Origin: Symbiodinium natans
Taxonomy: Eukaryota > Sar > Dinophyceae > Suessiales > Symbiodiniaceae
DNA: 64,000 bases
Direction: 5' to 3'
Assembly: GCA_905221605.1 (NCBI GenBank)
Contig: CAJNDS010002551.1
Span: 131,001 to 195,000 of the forward strand
Shown here: piece after piece, positions 19,913-27,296 of the stretch
Numbering within the stretch: position 1 is the stretch's first letter
Layout of the letters: each line of letters starts with the position of its first letter
Program-made: the position numbers and the translations under genes
Notes under the pieces: model-generated
The model's database searches: none
Told to the model about the DNA's origin: nothing
The model's input: only the letters and a program-made list of their open reading frames with translations

Positions 19913-22275
19913 CTGCTCTTGCTGCTCTTGCTGCTCTTGCTGCTCTTGCTGCTCTTGCTGCTCTTGCTGCTCTTGCTGCTCTTGCTGCTCTTGCTGCTCT
20001 TGCTGCTACTCTTGCTGCCGCCGCGGCCGCCGCTACCGCCGCCGTGCAAGACATACACGGTAGGTCGTGTACTTCCGTTGTTCGGCATGCTGTCACGTGC
20101 CACTGTATGTAGCCCAGGGCTTGTAAAGCGGCACTGGCTTCCGCTGTGAAATCGGGCAGGCAGACGTCGTCAAAGACCTTGTGAAGTTTAAGTTCCGAAG
20201 ATTTGGTGACACCACCGCGCCAAGGACAAGTGATAAACATGGCATGTCGCTGTGACGTAATGTTTTGCTTCGTGGGGGCAGAAACACAGGACAGGCTACG
20301 AGCCACCAGCCAGCAATTAAGCAAAGATGCATGCGAGCACTGGGAGTTCATCCGACATTAAGAATCTACTGTAACCGTACGACTCAGGTACCTTCTAGGC
20401 ATGCAGATCCTGACGCTCACGCTGGAAAGAAAACTTGAACTCGAGAGCCTCGACTGTCGGTCTTGATCGAGGAAGTACTGCGCATGTCCCACGAGTGAGA
20501 CATGGAATTGCTGGTTTCCCTGCTGGTTAAGGAAGCTCCACAAATGGAAAAGCGACGAGCTGGCAAGAGTCCCAGCTGCTCACAGGATCGAAGGCTGTGA
20601 TCTGCTCATATTTTCAATCTTGCGAGGCCCTGACCACGAAAACATCGATCCAGCAAATGTGGAGCATGGACTTGGACAAGCTGGAAGAAGCGATCCGAAG
20701 CTTGGTGCCATATCCTAGCAAGATGCTACATGTATGTGACGGATCCGTCAGCCCCTAAGGACAGATGTACCAGAAGGACGAAGCTGAACGAGCGGCTCGT
20801 TCTGGGCAGAAAAGGAAAGCTGGCTTGTCATCCGGAGATGGCGAGGCCTCACAGGAATCGATGGGAGATGTGTGTGTGTATATATATATATTCACCAAAC
20901 AGTGCTTGCACAATGGGGTTCTTACATTCAGAGTAAAGGAATTGGTTGCCGGCCGCAACGCGTGTGTGAAATCCTTTCAGTATCAAGTGATCGAACAGAC
21001 CCCTTACTGCTTGGCAAAACGCAAGCTGTCCTGGTAGTACGGAATCAGACGATTTGCCTGAGCTCACCATATTTCAAATCACCGCCAACGCCATGCCACC
21101 TCCACCAGCCCCTAAAGCATACACGACATTTCTATATTAATACATACCTTTATACAAATCAGCCTCAGCTGACACATCAGCTTACTCCTTACACCACTGT
21201 CCATATCTCTTGCAGGCCTCCCTGAAGCGGCCCTCCGCCTCGACAAAGCTGTGGAAGGGTGCCAAGGGCCGTGGAGGCCGTGGAGGCCGTGGAGGCGTCT
21301 GAACAGAGCACCGCAGAGCACCGCAGAGCACCGCAGAATCGGAGTCTGCTGTTAATATGGCAATGTTCCGCTGGCATGCTGCTAACTCTAATGCTAACTA
21401 CTACTGCTTGCCATGAGGCGGGCGAGGACGCGGTCGCAAAGGACGCGGCCGAGGAGGAGAACCGGAGATGAATCGGAATTGCGTCGCTCAATGACTCCTC
21501 TGCAGAGTACTAGTAGCAACTGCAAACGGACTCCACTCTCCTGCAGGACCGGAGCAGGAGGAAGATGAGGAGGAGGAAGAAGAAGCCGAGGCCGGGTTCG
21601 TACACATCCGCTGCCCTCACCTTCGAACTACTACGAAGTACCCTGAACCAACACCGTACCCGCATAGTTTCCTTGCCTGAGCCCTCTGTCAAGCACTCCC
21701 ACGAAGGAGGCTCCAGTCAATGAAGCCACAGCCCCTTGGCCTGAGCAGCAATGGTGGAACAACGGACCGTGCGTACTGATTCTTTTGTTGTAGAATCTTA
21801 TGGCCGAGCACAGCGGTAGTTATTTGCAGAAACCTTTAGAGGCGTACGTAGGGCATCAGATGTTCATTCAGCATGTATCGGCAGTAGGAGATGTATGTTA
21901 TGCATGGGGCTTGCACTTGTCTTCATCCTAAATGTGCTCCAGTGATGGAAGAACGTGGGGCAAGTGGGGCAATGCAGGTCTTTCGGGGCAAGGGGGCATG
22001 ACGATTTGCTACCTCCCGACACACTAACTTTCATTCAGCATATTATTGTAGGGTTTTGTTTACCTCTAGGCCGAACGAGCCTAATTAAGCAGGAGCCACA
22101 AAGGAGGCAGAACTCCTCAGCCCCTTCCTCGCCTCCTCATGCTCTTACGGACTCTTGAGATAAGGAGCAGCTCTTCGGGGATGTTGGGCGCTGGACTGCT
22201 GGCCTGCTGAAGGCTCCTGGGGGCGTCGGCGGCCGAAAGCGCCGGAAGGGCCCCTTGGAGAAGAAGCCGAAATAA
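7870..22275 (+). CDS. TOP2: DNA topoisomerase II, about 40 exons
   Basis: Eukaryotic type IIA topoisomerase, which passes one DNA duplex through a transient double-strand break and is needed for chromosome disentangling in the nucleus. The exons follow the order of yeast and human TOP2. They give the N-terminal gate helix (KTVEQTYQKKTQ, to 7919), the ATP-lid loop TGGRNGYGAK (about 9746-9798), TOPRIM EGDSA (13121-13135) and DQDYDGSHIKG (15277-15309). They also give the catalytic-tyrosine segment ASARYIYT (about 16885) and a charged tail ending in TAA at 22275. Introns run from 47 nt to about 1.77 kb; many begin GC or GA. Start uncertain: acidic repeats at 7.6 kb may be the leader. One expected ATPase segment (LLRPDTYIGS-like) was not found between 7920 and 9065. 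All catalytic motifs searched for downstream are intact. Confidence 0.93.
8571..8906. repeat. duplicated 63-nt segment in TOP2 intron
   Basis: The segment at about 8571-8633 (starting GTATTCTTTTGCCTCCGTA) recurs at about 8846-8906 with few changes, followed in both by ACACAGC(A/G)GCTGTCG. A shorter echo (CAGCTGTCGTTG) lies at about 8686. Spacing is about 275 nt. Confidence 0.7.
9065..10452 (+). CDS. TOP2: TOP2 ATPase (GHKL) domain exons
   Basis: Exons, approximate: 9065-9172 (YVPALYKIFDEILVNAADN, the Mg/ATP-binding Asn helix), 9248-9278 (IKVDIDRSK), 9453 to about 9500 (GRIKVWNDGKGIPIQ, the DGKGI loop), 9571 to about 9650 (YKVFVPELVFGHLLTSDNYD), 9746-9798 (ATP-binding glycine loop), 9879-9901, 9999 to about 10047 (GSGKKYKQEWTANMSN), 10114-10140, about 10303-10350 (DLAKFGMKELEAQ) and 10409-10452 (LMMRRVYDI). 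Inferred introns at 9173-9247 (GC...AG), 9279-9452 (GC), 9799-9878 (GA) and 9902-9998 (GC) each keep frame and rejoin sequence that matches the family. Confidence 0.88.
10566..12776 (+). CDS. TOP2: TOP2 transducer domain exons
   Basis: Exons, approximate: 10566-10600 (VYLNGSILP), 10669-10754 (VKNFVDYCQQFHGED through NKRWQ), 11655-11723 (FAQNSFVNAISTPKGGT; the family has QISFVNSI...GGTH), 11896-11945 (HVNYILDQLVDAIASK), 12117-12149 (VKSHLWLFINC), 12218-12275 (LIENPAFSSQTKEQMTLK, the QTK loop whose Lys contacts ATP), 12405-12535 (ending NTGIVDAVISEAQNLK) and about 12729-12776 (GVPKLEDANEAGS). The ATP-sensing QTK motif is intact, so ATP coupling should work. Confidence 0.85.
13000..13027. repeat. 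(TC)n microsatellite
   Basis: About 13 consecutive CT dinucleotides followed by a short CTGT variation, just upstream of the TOPRIM exon. They form a long pyrimidine tract ahead of the acceptor. Confidence 0.85.
13099..15890 (+). CDS. TOP2: TOP2 TOPRIM and following exons
   Basis: Exons, approximate: 13099-13192 (CTLILTEGDSAKALAVAGLA), 13274-13348 (VFPLRGKLLNVREINQKTLA), 13420-13491 (MNIVKILGLSFDKKK), 15262-15352 (VMIMADQDYDGSHIKGLLIN), about 15413-15690 (GFLQQFVTPIVKATK through YYKGLGTSTAAEAKEYF) and 15802-15890 (KLIDMAFNKGRSNDRKSWM). Metal-binding Glu and the Asp triad of TOPRIM are present. A 71-nt GA...AG intron (13349-13419) and a 1770-nt GT...AG intron (13492-15261) are inferred; both keep frame. 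Confidence 0.9.
14629..14965. repeat. two diverged copies of a roughly 110-nt unit in TOP2 intron
   Basis: Copy one at about 14629-14720 and copy two at about 14848-14965 share GGCTCGAC, then CCAATTGAGCCA, and then CACCATGTGCAGCTTGGTTGTATCGCAT-like ends. Spacing is about 216 nt. Both sit inside the 1.77-kb intron 13492-15261. Confidence 0.6.
15042..15110. repeat. CA-rich tract (CCACACCAG / GCACAC)
   Basis: Three CCACACCAG-type units followed by GCACACGCA-type units in a TOP2 intron, about 150 nt upstream of the DQDYDG exon. Confidence 0.6.
15955..17370 (+). CDS. TOP2: TOP2 winged-helix, tyrosine and tower exons
   Basis: Exons, approximate: 15958-16012 (TFLDHSKSAVSYEDFV), 16076-16110 (VNKELVQFS), 16326-16388 (RSVPSVMDGLKPTQRK), 16450-16515 (LYCCFKRNLRSDVKVAQLV), 16597-16650 (HHGEASLAGTIVSMAQDAA), 16705-16790 (FVGSNNLNLLVPSGQFGTRA), 16885-16930 (ASARYIYTRL; the Tyr is the DNA-linking residue by alignment to yeast Y782), 16992-17030 (LFNPLDDPILDY), 17087-17125 (VEEGQKIEPVW), 17191-17245 (YAPIIPLILVNGTEGIGS) and 17333-17368 (VPNYNPLDIIA). 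All are short exons split by introns of roughly 60-200 nt. Confidence 0.88.
17545..17660. repeat. (GCATGCAC)n tandem array
   Basis: About 10-11 near-perfect copies of the 8-mer GCATGCAC lie in the TOP2 intron 17.37-18.63 kb. The unit is strictly alternating purine-pyrimidine and contains the palindrome GCATGC. On both strands it reads as Cys/Met/His/Ala repeats, which I take as an artefact. Confidence 0.9.
17862..17936. repeat. CA/CG-rich alternating tract
   Basis: GCACGCACACGCACGCGCGC-type purine-pyrimidine alternation, a second such stretch in the same TOP2 intron. Confidence 0.6.
18003..18160. repeat. degenerate telomere-like island in TOP2 intron
   Basis: Units such as GGGCTTTAGGGTTTAGGATT, TTTTAGGGTTTAA and TTTTAGGGTTTTTAGGG, all in the G-strand orientation, followed by decayed GGGTTTCAGGG units. 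It lies inside the 17.37-18.63 kb intron. Confidence 0.7.
18635..20690 (+). CDS. TOP2: TOP2 gate and coiled-coil exons
   Basis: Exons, approximate: 18635-18715 (MQPWYRGFTGTI), 18795-18900 (ILQITELPLRKWTQDYKE), 19099-19320 (EYHTDRSVHFVVRMDGSKLK through MVLFDSEGRIKKY), 19691-19739 (YEVRKKYLIQKLTLEK), 19787-19861 (ELLGNRARFIAMIIAKKLHV), 20160-20200 (ADVVKDLVKFKFRRF), about 20386-20430 (YLLGMQILTLTLER), 20493-20530 and 20655-20690 (MWSMDLDKLEEAI). The 47-nt intron 19740-19786 (GA...AG) gives the same residue spacing as human TOP2A. The 298-nt intron 19862-20159 (GC...AG) contains the CTG-type repeat. Confidence 0.85.
19867..20012. repeat. CTG then (CTCTTGCTG)n repeat in a short TOP2 intron
   Basis: About 13 CTG triplets run into about 10 copies of CTCTTGCTG. 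The whole lies inside the inferred 298-nt GC...AG intron 19862-20159. The frame from the exon before would read poly-leucine, but the family alignment (NNRKK joined to ADVVKDL) removes it. Confidence 0.9.
20765..22275 (+). CDS. TOP2: TOP2 C-terminal domain exons
   Basis: The divergent tail. About 20770-20865 encodes DEAERAARSGQKRKAGLSSG; about 21213-21300 a basic Gly/Arg stretch (KLWKGAKGRGGRGGRGG); about 21412-21470 acidic EAGEDAVAKDAAEEENRR; about 21545-21600 a run of Glu/Asp. Last comes 22159-22275 (DKEQLFGDVGRW, then GGRKRRKGPLEKKPK and a TAA stop). Basic clusters could serve as nuclear localisation signals, as is usual in this family. The exon borders here rest on composition rather than homology, so this part is less certain than the catalytic core. 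Other frames with the same composition cannot be excluded at 21.3-21.7 kb. Confidence 0.6.
20871..20893. repeat. (GT)n(AT)n microsatellite
   Basis: Short alternating GTGTGTGTATATATATATAT tract in a TOP2 intron. Confidence 0.8.
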
Positions 22276-22854
22276 TTCCATAGCGATCAAAGTAATGCCT
22301 CCTCACGGTTGATTCAATGGGGGCGGGGGGTCTTGGGGCCCCAAACCGATAGTTTCAAAGCCTCCTTCCCACACACACACACAACAAAGACTTTCTGAAT
22401 ACTCAGATGAGCCATGAACACTTCAGGCATAAGTCATAGAAAAATCAGGCTAGAAGTCAGGAGGAAATGAGACACAAGTCAGGAAAACATGGGCCACATG
22501 TCAGGAGAACAGGGCAGCCCGAATCACAATAAACAAGTTTCGGCTTTTAGAAGAAAGGAATAAGCCGGCTAAGTGCGTTTGTTTTTGGTTTGAGGGCTTC
22601 AGTTTTTTGCACTGTGTTTGGTGTCGACTTCAGGATTCAGCTTGCTCAGCTTGAGGGTTTTATGGTGTGTGGGGTTGCATATGAGGATTTCCGATTCAGG
22701 GCTTCGGGACTCTAGGTGGTTCGGGCTTCAGGGCTTGAGAGTTTTTGAAATCGGTTGGAAAGTTTTGGGGCCCCGACGCCTTTCAGTAAACTCATTTGTT
22801 TCGGTGCTATTTTGCGGAGTTGGTGAACTCTGTAGAGCACAAGGTGCAGAGTTC

Positions 22855-22925
22855 AAACTAAAACCCTAAACCCTGAATCGCCTGGGTTCAAGACTTCTAG
22901 ACCAGGCCTTGCACCCCAAACCCCC
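22855..22925. repeat. short telomere-like remnant
   Basis: AAACCCTAAACCCTGAA followed by ACCCCAAACCCCCGAACC. C-strand orientation, few units. Confidence 0.5.
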
Positions 22926-23077
22926 GAACCTTTAAGCTGAGTTTAACTCTGTGAGGGTCACGGGGCGGTCTCACACGGTTTTGTAAACGCTTGCGCGCGC
23001 CGCCTCGGCAGCCGGGCCGGCCCCAGGACAGGAAAGGAGGAAAGAGGGTTTCGCCAAAAAAGGGAGGAAGGGCAGAG

Positions 23078-23164
23078 CGGGTGGGGGGGGGTGGGGGGGG
23101 GGGGGGGGGGGTGGGGGCGGGGGGGTGGGGGGGGTGGGGGGGGGGTGGGGGTGGGAGCGGGGGG
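23078..23164. repeat. long G-rich tract
   Basis: Nearly 90 nt of G interrupted by single T, C or A, with many runs of four or more G. It meets the usual sequence rule for G-quadruplex formation on +. Confidence 0.85.
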
Positions 23165-24234
23165 TTTTTGACGCACTCCCCCTGTAGGAGCCACCGACAA
23201 GCGGGACCCTCCACGGCATCAGTTTGCAGCTCCTCCAAGGGATTGGGGGGGGGTCCCACAGGGCCACTCAACCCCACATCCTAACCCCCAAGCCTCACAA
23301 ACAGGTGGTCCTTGATACGTCAGAGGTGGCGAGGTCATTCTGCAAATGGACAGTTCTCCCTAAGGAAACCGGGGCACCTGAAAACCAGAGAAGCTCCCCA
23401 AGGGCCCCTAGGACTCCCTAGGACCACGCAAGTTTTTGGCACTTCACGTGGCTGTCCACGGCCGTATCCCAAGCCTTTAGCAGCTGAAAGTCCCAGAAGT
23501 CCCAAGAGCCCAAAGCAACCTCATGAAGCACCTACAACCTTCCGGAACTCCCCAGGTGTCTGAGCGAAGTTATTCTCGATCGCGCCTTCGTCTTGCTTTG
23601 ATTAAAGAACCGTTGGGCTTGGTGGGCAGAGGTTTTGCTTCGACCGCATAGGTATGCATCACGTTCTCGTAGCTTTTCTTCCGCGTATAGTTGTACACAG
23701 GTCTGCATGGGCAATGGGGAAGTGGTTCATACAGGGCACTGGCTTTGCCAGTGAAAGCGCTGGAAGTCATTGAGTCAGTTGCGTGGGAGGGTAGTTAGGG
23801 TCAATGGTTGCCGGGCACGTCGTTCAAAGTCGAAGTACGGAATGTTGGTTGCCGCGAGTAGATTCTGCGCAGGCTCTGCAGATTTTTGTGCAATCCAATT
23901 CTTTTCTCCTGTGTGACAGTCGTTTTGCAATTTGGCCCGCACGGCGACATGGCGTTCAGCCCATTCTTGCCGATCCACAAGCTGGCCAGATTGCCACTTC
24001 TGAACCTAGGCTTGCAGCGTGGACGTCTCCGGATAGGAGGCCGCTCGCTGACAGCTGCTTTCGCAAAGCTTGTACAAAGTCGCGAGCTAGGAACAGTAAA
24101 GCAGCGAGGCTCTGTGAGTACATGGTTAGGAAAACATATATACGGTCATAAGGCCCTTTGCTGTAACGGTCAGTGTGACAGTGTGGACAGTGTGCGCTGC
24201 ACCATACTGCGCCAATTGGTTTCAAGGCGCATTG

Positions 24235-26556
24235 CAAGCAGTGGCTCCCAGTGGGGACAACTGGCAGCCACTGGAGAGCATTTCAGTGCTCCGCAATAGA
24301 GGGGAGCTACGTGAGTTGCATAACCGCGAGGCCAAAGACCGGAGCACACAGCCCTTTGCTGTTGCTGCCAGAATGACTGGCAGGAGTCCTTCTGAGTCGT
24401 TCTTCTTCAGGCGGCCATGGTGCTGCTGGACCGTGGGTGCATGGCCGATGCGCAGGCACGGCAGCAATGCCACGGCGCAACCGCTCTGGACCGCGATGTG
24501 TCTGATGTGTGATGCTTCAGGATGCGGCTGGGCGGACAGCCTTGCACTTGGCGGTGTGCAGCAAGGATGTTGGGGTGTCGGTCTGTGTCTGGTTGTCTGG
24601 TCTCTCGTTTGTCCTCCAGCCTCGTGCTCCCATGCTTTGATGTTGGTACAACACGAAAGACGGCAGTCCCCGCCCCCTGGGACCAGTGCTGAACAAACCA
24701 CGCCTTTCGGTCAAGCACGTTCTCATCAGCCTGCAATGCCGATAATATGTCATGTACGGAAAAGAACTACTTTCATTGCCACCGTTTGAGCGGTCGAACA
24801 GCGGGATCCCTGAGCAAATTCTGAATTGGGAAAGGCTTCATAAGGCAGAGATCCGGCATCATTGACGATGCTGAGGAAGAAGTCGTTGAGCCTTTTGAAG
24901 ATACACCTACATGTTGTAGGACATGTGAGCGTCTGCGAAAGTTTCTTTGACGAAATTGTGACGTGTAGGTGCTAGTTTGTTACACTTCTGCGGCATGAGG
25001 CTTCCAATCCGACTTGAGTGCGGCAGTGCAGCCTTAAGTCGATTGCGCCCTTAACTCCTCAACTCTACACGAAGCTTCAAAATTCGAACCCCCCCCCGGG
25101 TCGAAGGCCTCAGCGAGATTCGGCTTTTGGGTTTTCGGGGGCCGCGTCGCGGTGGTCGCTCTATAAGGGGTTGAACGCTGTGAGGACCTTTCTGAAGTTC
25201 TGAGGGGAAGACCTCCGCTTTCATCCAAATTCCTCGTGCCAGCTTGGCTTCACCTGCACTTTCGCTCAAGCGATGCACTAAACCCTCACTCCGCCCTCGG
25301 CCCCTCCCGCAAATACACGCCACATTGGGCCCGGGCTCGGCAATCCGTGTCTCTGTAAGTAGAGTGTTGCGAAAGACGACTCGCAAGAGCTCCGCGAAGG
25401 TCCCTCGCAAGTTTGGCGTATCATGGTGTATCCCTACCAGGATTCAGCTCATGTGCTACACGTTCAGGAAGTGCGCGCGTTCGTAGCCGTAGCGGCGAAT
25501 ATGCAGGAGCCAAAGCTGGACTCCTCAATCCTGATCTTAGTCCTATGCTGACCTCCCTCACACCCTCACACCTCAGCCCCTCCTCAACACTCAATGGCAA
25601 TCTGAACCCTGCGCTCATGTCTGTAGACTCTGTAGACTGTAGACATGACAGATCTCGAGGACTCCAGGTTTTCGGTGCATGGGGCGGGCTAAAATTCCAC
25701 GAAGAAGCTTTCTGTCCGGGTCACAGGAGTGTTGATCAACTCTCCCATATAGGATTACGGTCTCACAGGTCATCCAGTCACAGGCCATGAAAGGCAAGGG
25801 ACAGAACTGCCTCGTCTTCCTTCGTCTCTCCCCATCTCCGTGCCCTTCTCTCCCCTGTCCCACTTCCTTATCAGTTCATTGCCTGTAACTCTATCCTGGG
25901 TTGATTTCTCTCTGTCGCACCCTGCTCTGTGGCGGTTCAGTGGAGGAGCCTCGGCTCTGCAAGCTGCTTTTGGCAAAGCATCCGGACCTCACAGCAAGGC
26001 CTTTGGAGCACTTGGCAGTGCAGACTCAGGTTGACTCAGATTCCGTTGAGAGTGCGGATGTCTTGTGGTAGTATGTGTCAGTCTGCACGGCATCTCCTTG
26101 TCTCCTTGCAAGGCAGGACTTACAAGGCAGAGGCCCCTTGGCGTACGCTGCAAGACCCTTGGAGAACTTCGATTTTCTGGGATTGTGGCTCGTGTTATCC
26201 TGTGATGTGGAGTGATGTGTGGACGATGACACAGATAGTTGCACCGTCTGCTGTGCAGACGCAGAACTCTTCTTTCAGGTCCTGCACCCGGCCCACACCG
26301 TCGCGGACCGCACGCGCCACGATTCACTACTGAGCATGGGCTCCAGGAGTTTGGCCGTGCAAGGCCTCACTATGTCTTGCAGGAGCACTGCACTCGACTT
26401 CTGCTGGAGGGCCACGCAGCTCTCGCGCTCAGCTTCGTTGTGGCTGTCAGAAGCGATGAGCGCAAAACAGAGCTGTCGAGAGATGCTGAGGATGCGCATG
26501 CTGAGGATGTTTTCGGCCTTATTCTCAGATTTTTTGGAGAAATCAGGGAATCATAA
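24235..26556 (+). CDS. ankyrin-repeat protein
   Basis: Two adjacent exons give a textbook ankyrin repeat. Exon 24411-24455 reads AAMVLLDRGCMADAQ. After a 65-nt GC...AG intron (24456-24520), the exon from 24521 reads DAAGRTALHLAVCSKDV. A segment at about 24240-24330 (PSGDNWQPLESIS through RGELRELHNREAKD) may be an earlier repeat. Further + exons fit the same type: about 24855-24950 (acidic DDAEEEVVEPFEDTPTCC), 25940-26075 (LCKLLLAKHPDLTARPLEHL), about 26118-26190 (GRGPLAYAARPLENFDFLG) and about 26300-26556 (YVLQEHCTRLLLEGHAALAL, helical tail). Ankyrin repeats bind protein partners; the partner is unknown. Whether all exons belong to one gene is inference. Confidence 0.6.
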
Positions 26557-27296
26557 CCATAACCCTGCAATGCCCGGACAATGCTCTGGCAAAGGCAATG
26601 CCCTGCGATCTGTACTGACTGTAGGCTCGCGGAAGCTGAGGCCTGAACGCCTTACACTACGCTTTGAAGGCCGGAGCACAAGGCCAGGGCTTCCCTGGTC
26701 TCAGCTTCCAAAGCAGTTCGCATGGCTCAGTGGCGCATATTGGCGCATCCCATCGCATGCCAATACCCAGCTCAAGCAGCAATAATCCGAAGCTGCTTCT
26801 CAGCTGCTGAGCAGCTGTACGCAGGTGCGGCAGCTTTGCTCAAGCAGGCCAGGGGTCACTGAGGCCTGTCATGTTGACCGCCGTTCTCTGTTCACCTGGC
26901 CAGAGGCGACAGCGGCATCTCCCCAAGCACCGCAGAATCCACAGAATGAGAGCATGCCTCAGATTCTGCCATGTGGACCCAGAGCTCTGTACTGACCTGG
27001 CGCGAATTGGTTATAGGGATTGATGGATGGGGTGTTGTGATTAGGCTTCAGCAGCCCTTCCACATGCAGGTCGGATTGGACAGGATTTCAGAAAAGAGCC
27101 GCTGTCCAAAAGGTTCCCTCACCCTCCCAGGAGTTTCCTTACTTGGACATGCTGTGGGATCAGCGGGACGAAGGCCTCTGGATTTTTGCGGAACTCTGGC
27201 TGAAACATTGGAGCTAGGTTCACGGGGGAGGAGGGTTTTGCGAAGCCCTGGGCAGGCGCGCCTGATTTCTTGAGCCAGCACGCTCCATCTCCTGCA
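26557..27296. other. region without firm gene
   Basis: Possible weak + exon at about 26790-26990 (Cys/Pro/Ser-rich, no motif). The rest shows nothing supportable. It could be introns of either neighbour. Confidence 0.35.

Larger units (their letters stand above)
22276..24200. other. intergenic region, no supported gene
   Basis: After the TOP2 stop there is AC-repeat sequence (about 22370), a repeated word TCAGGA/GTCAGG (22425-22510), telomere-like remnants and a long G tract. Open frames at 23.0-23.6 kb come from the G tract. I see no gene until the ankyrin exons. Confidence 0.5.

Noticed and set aside
19754-20149. Poly-leucine + frame and poly-alanine minus frame
   Set aside because: They come from the CTG/CTCTTGCTG repeat, which family alignment places in an intron.
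22990-23284. Gly- and Pro-rich frames near the G tract
   Set aside because: They arise from the G homopolymers in all frames.
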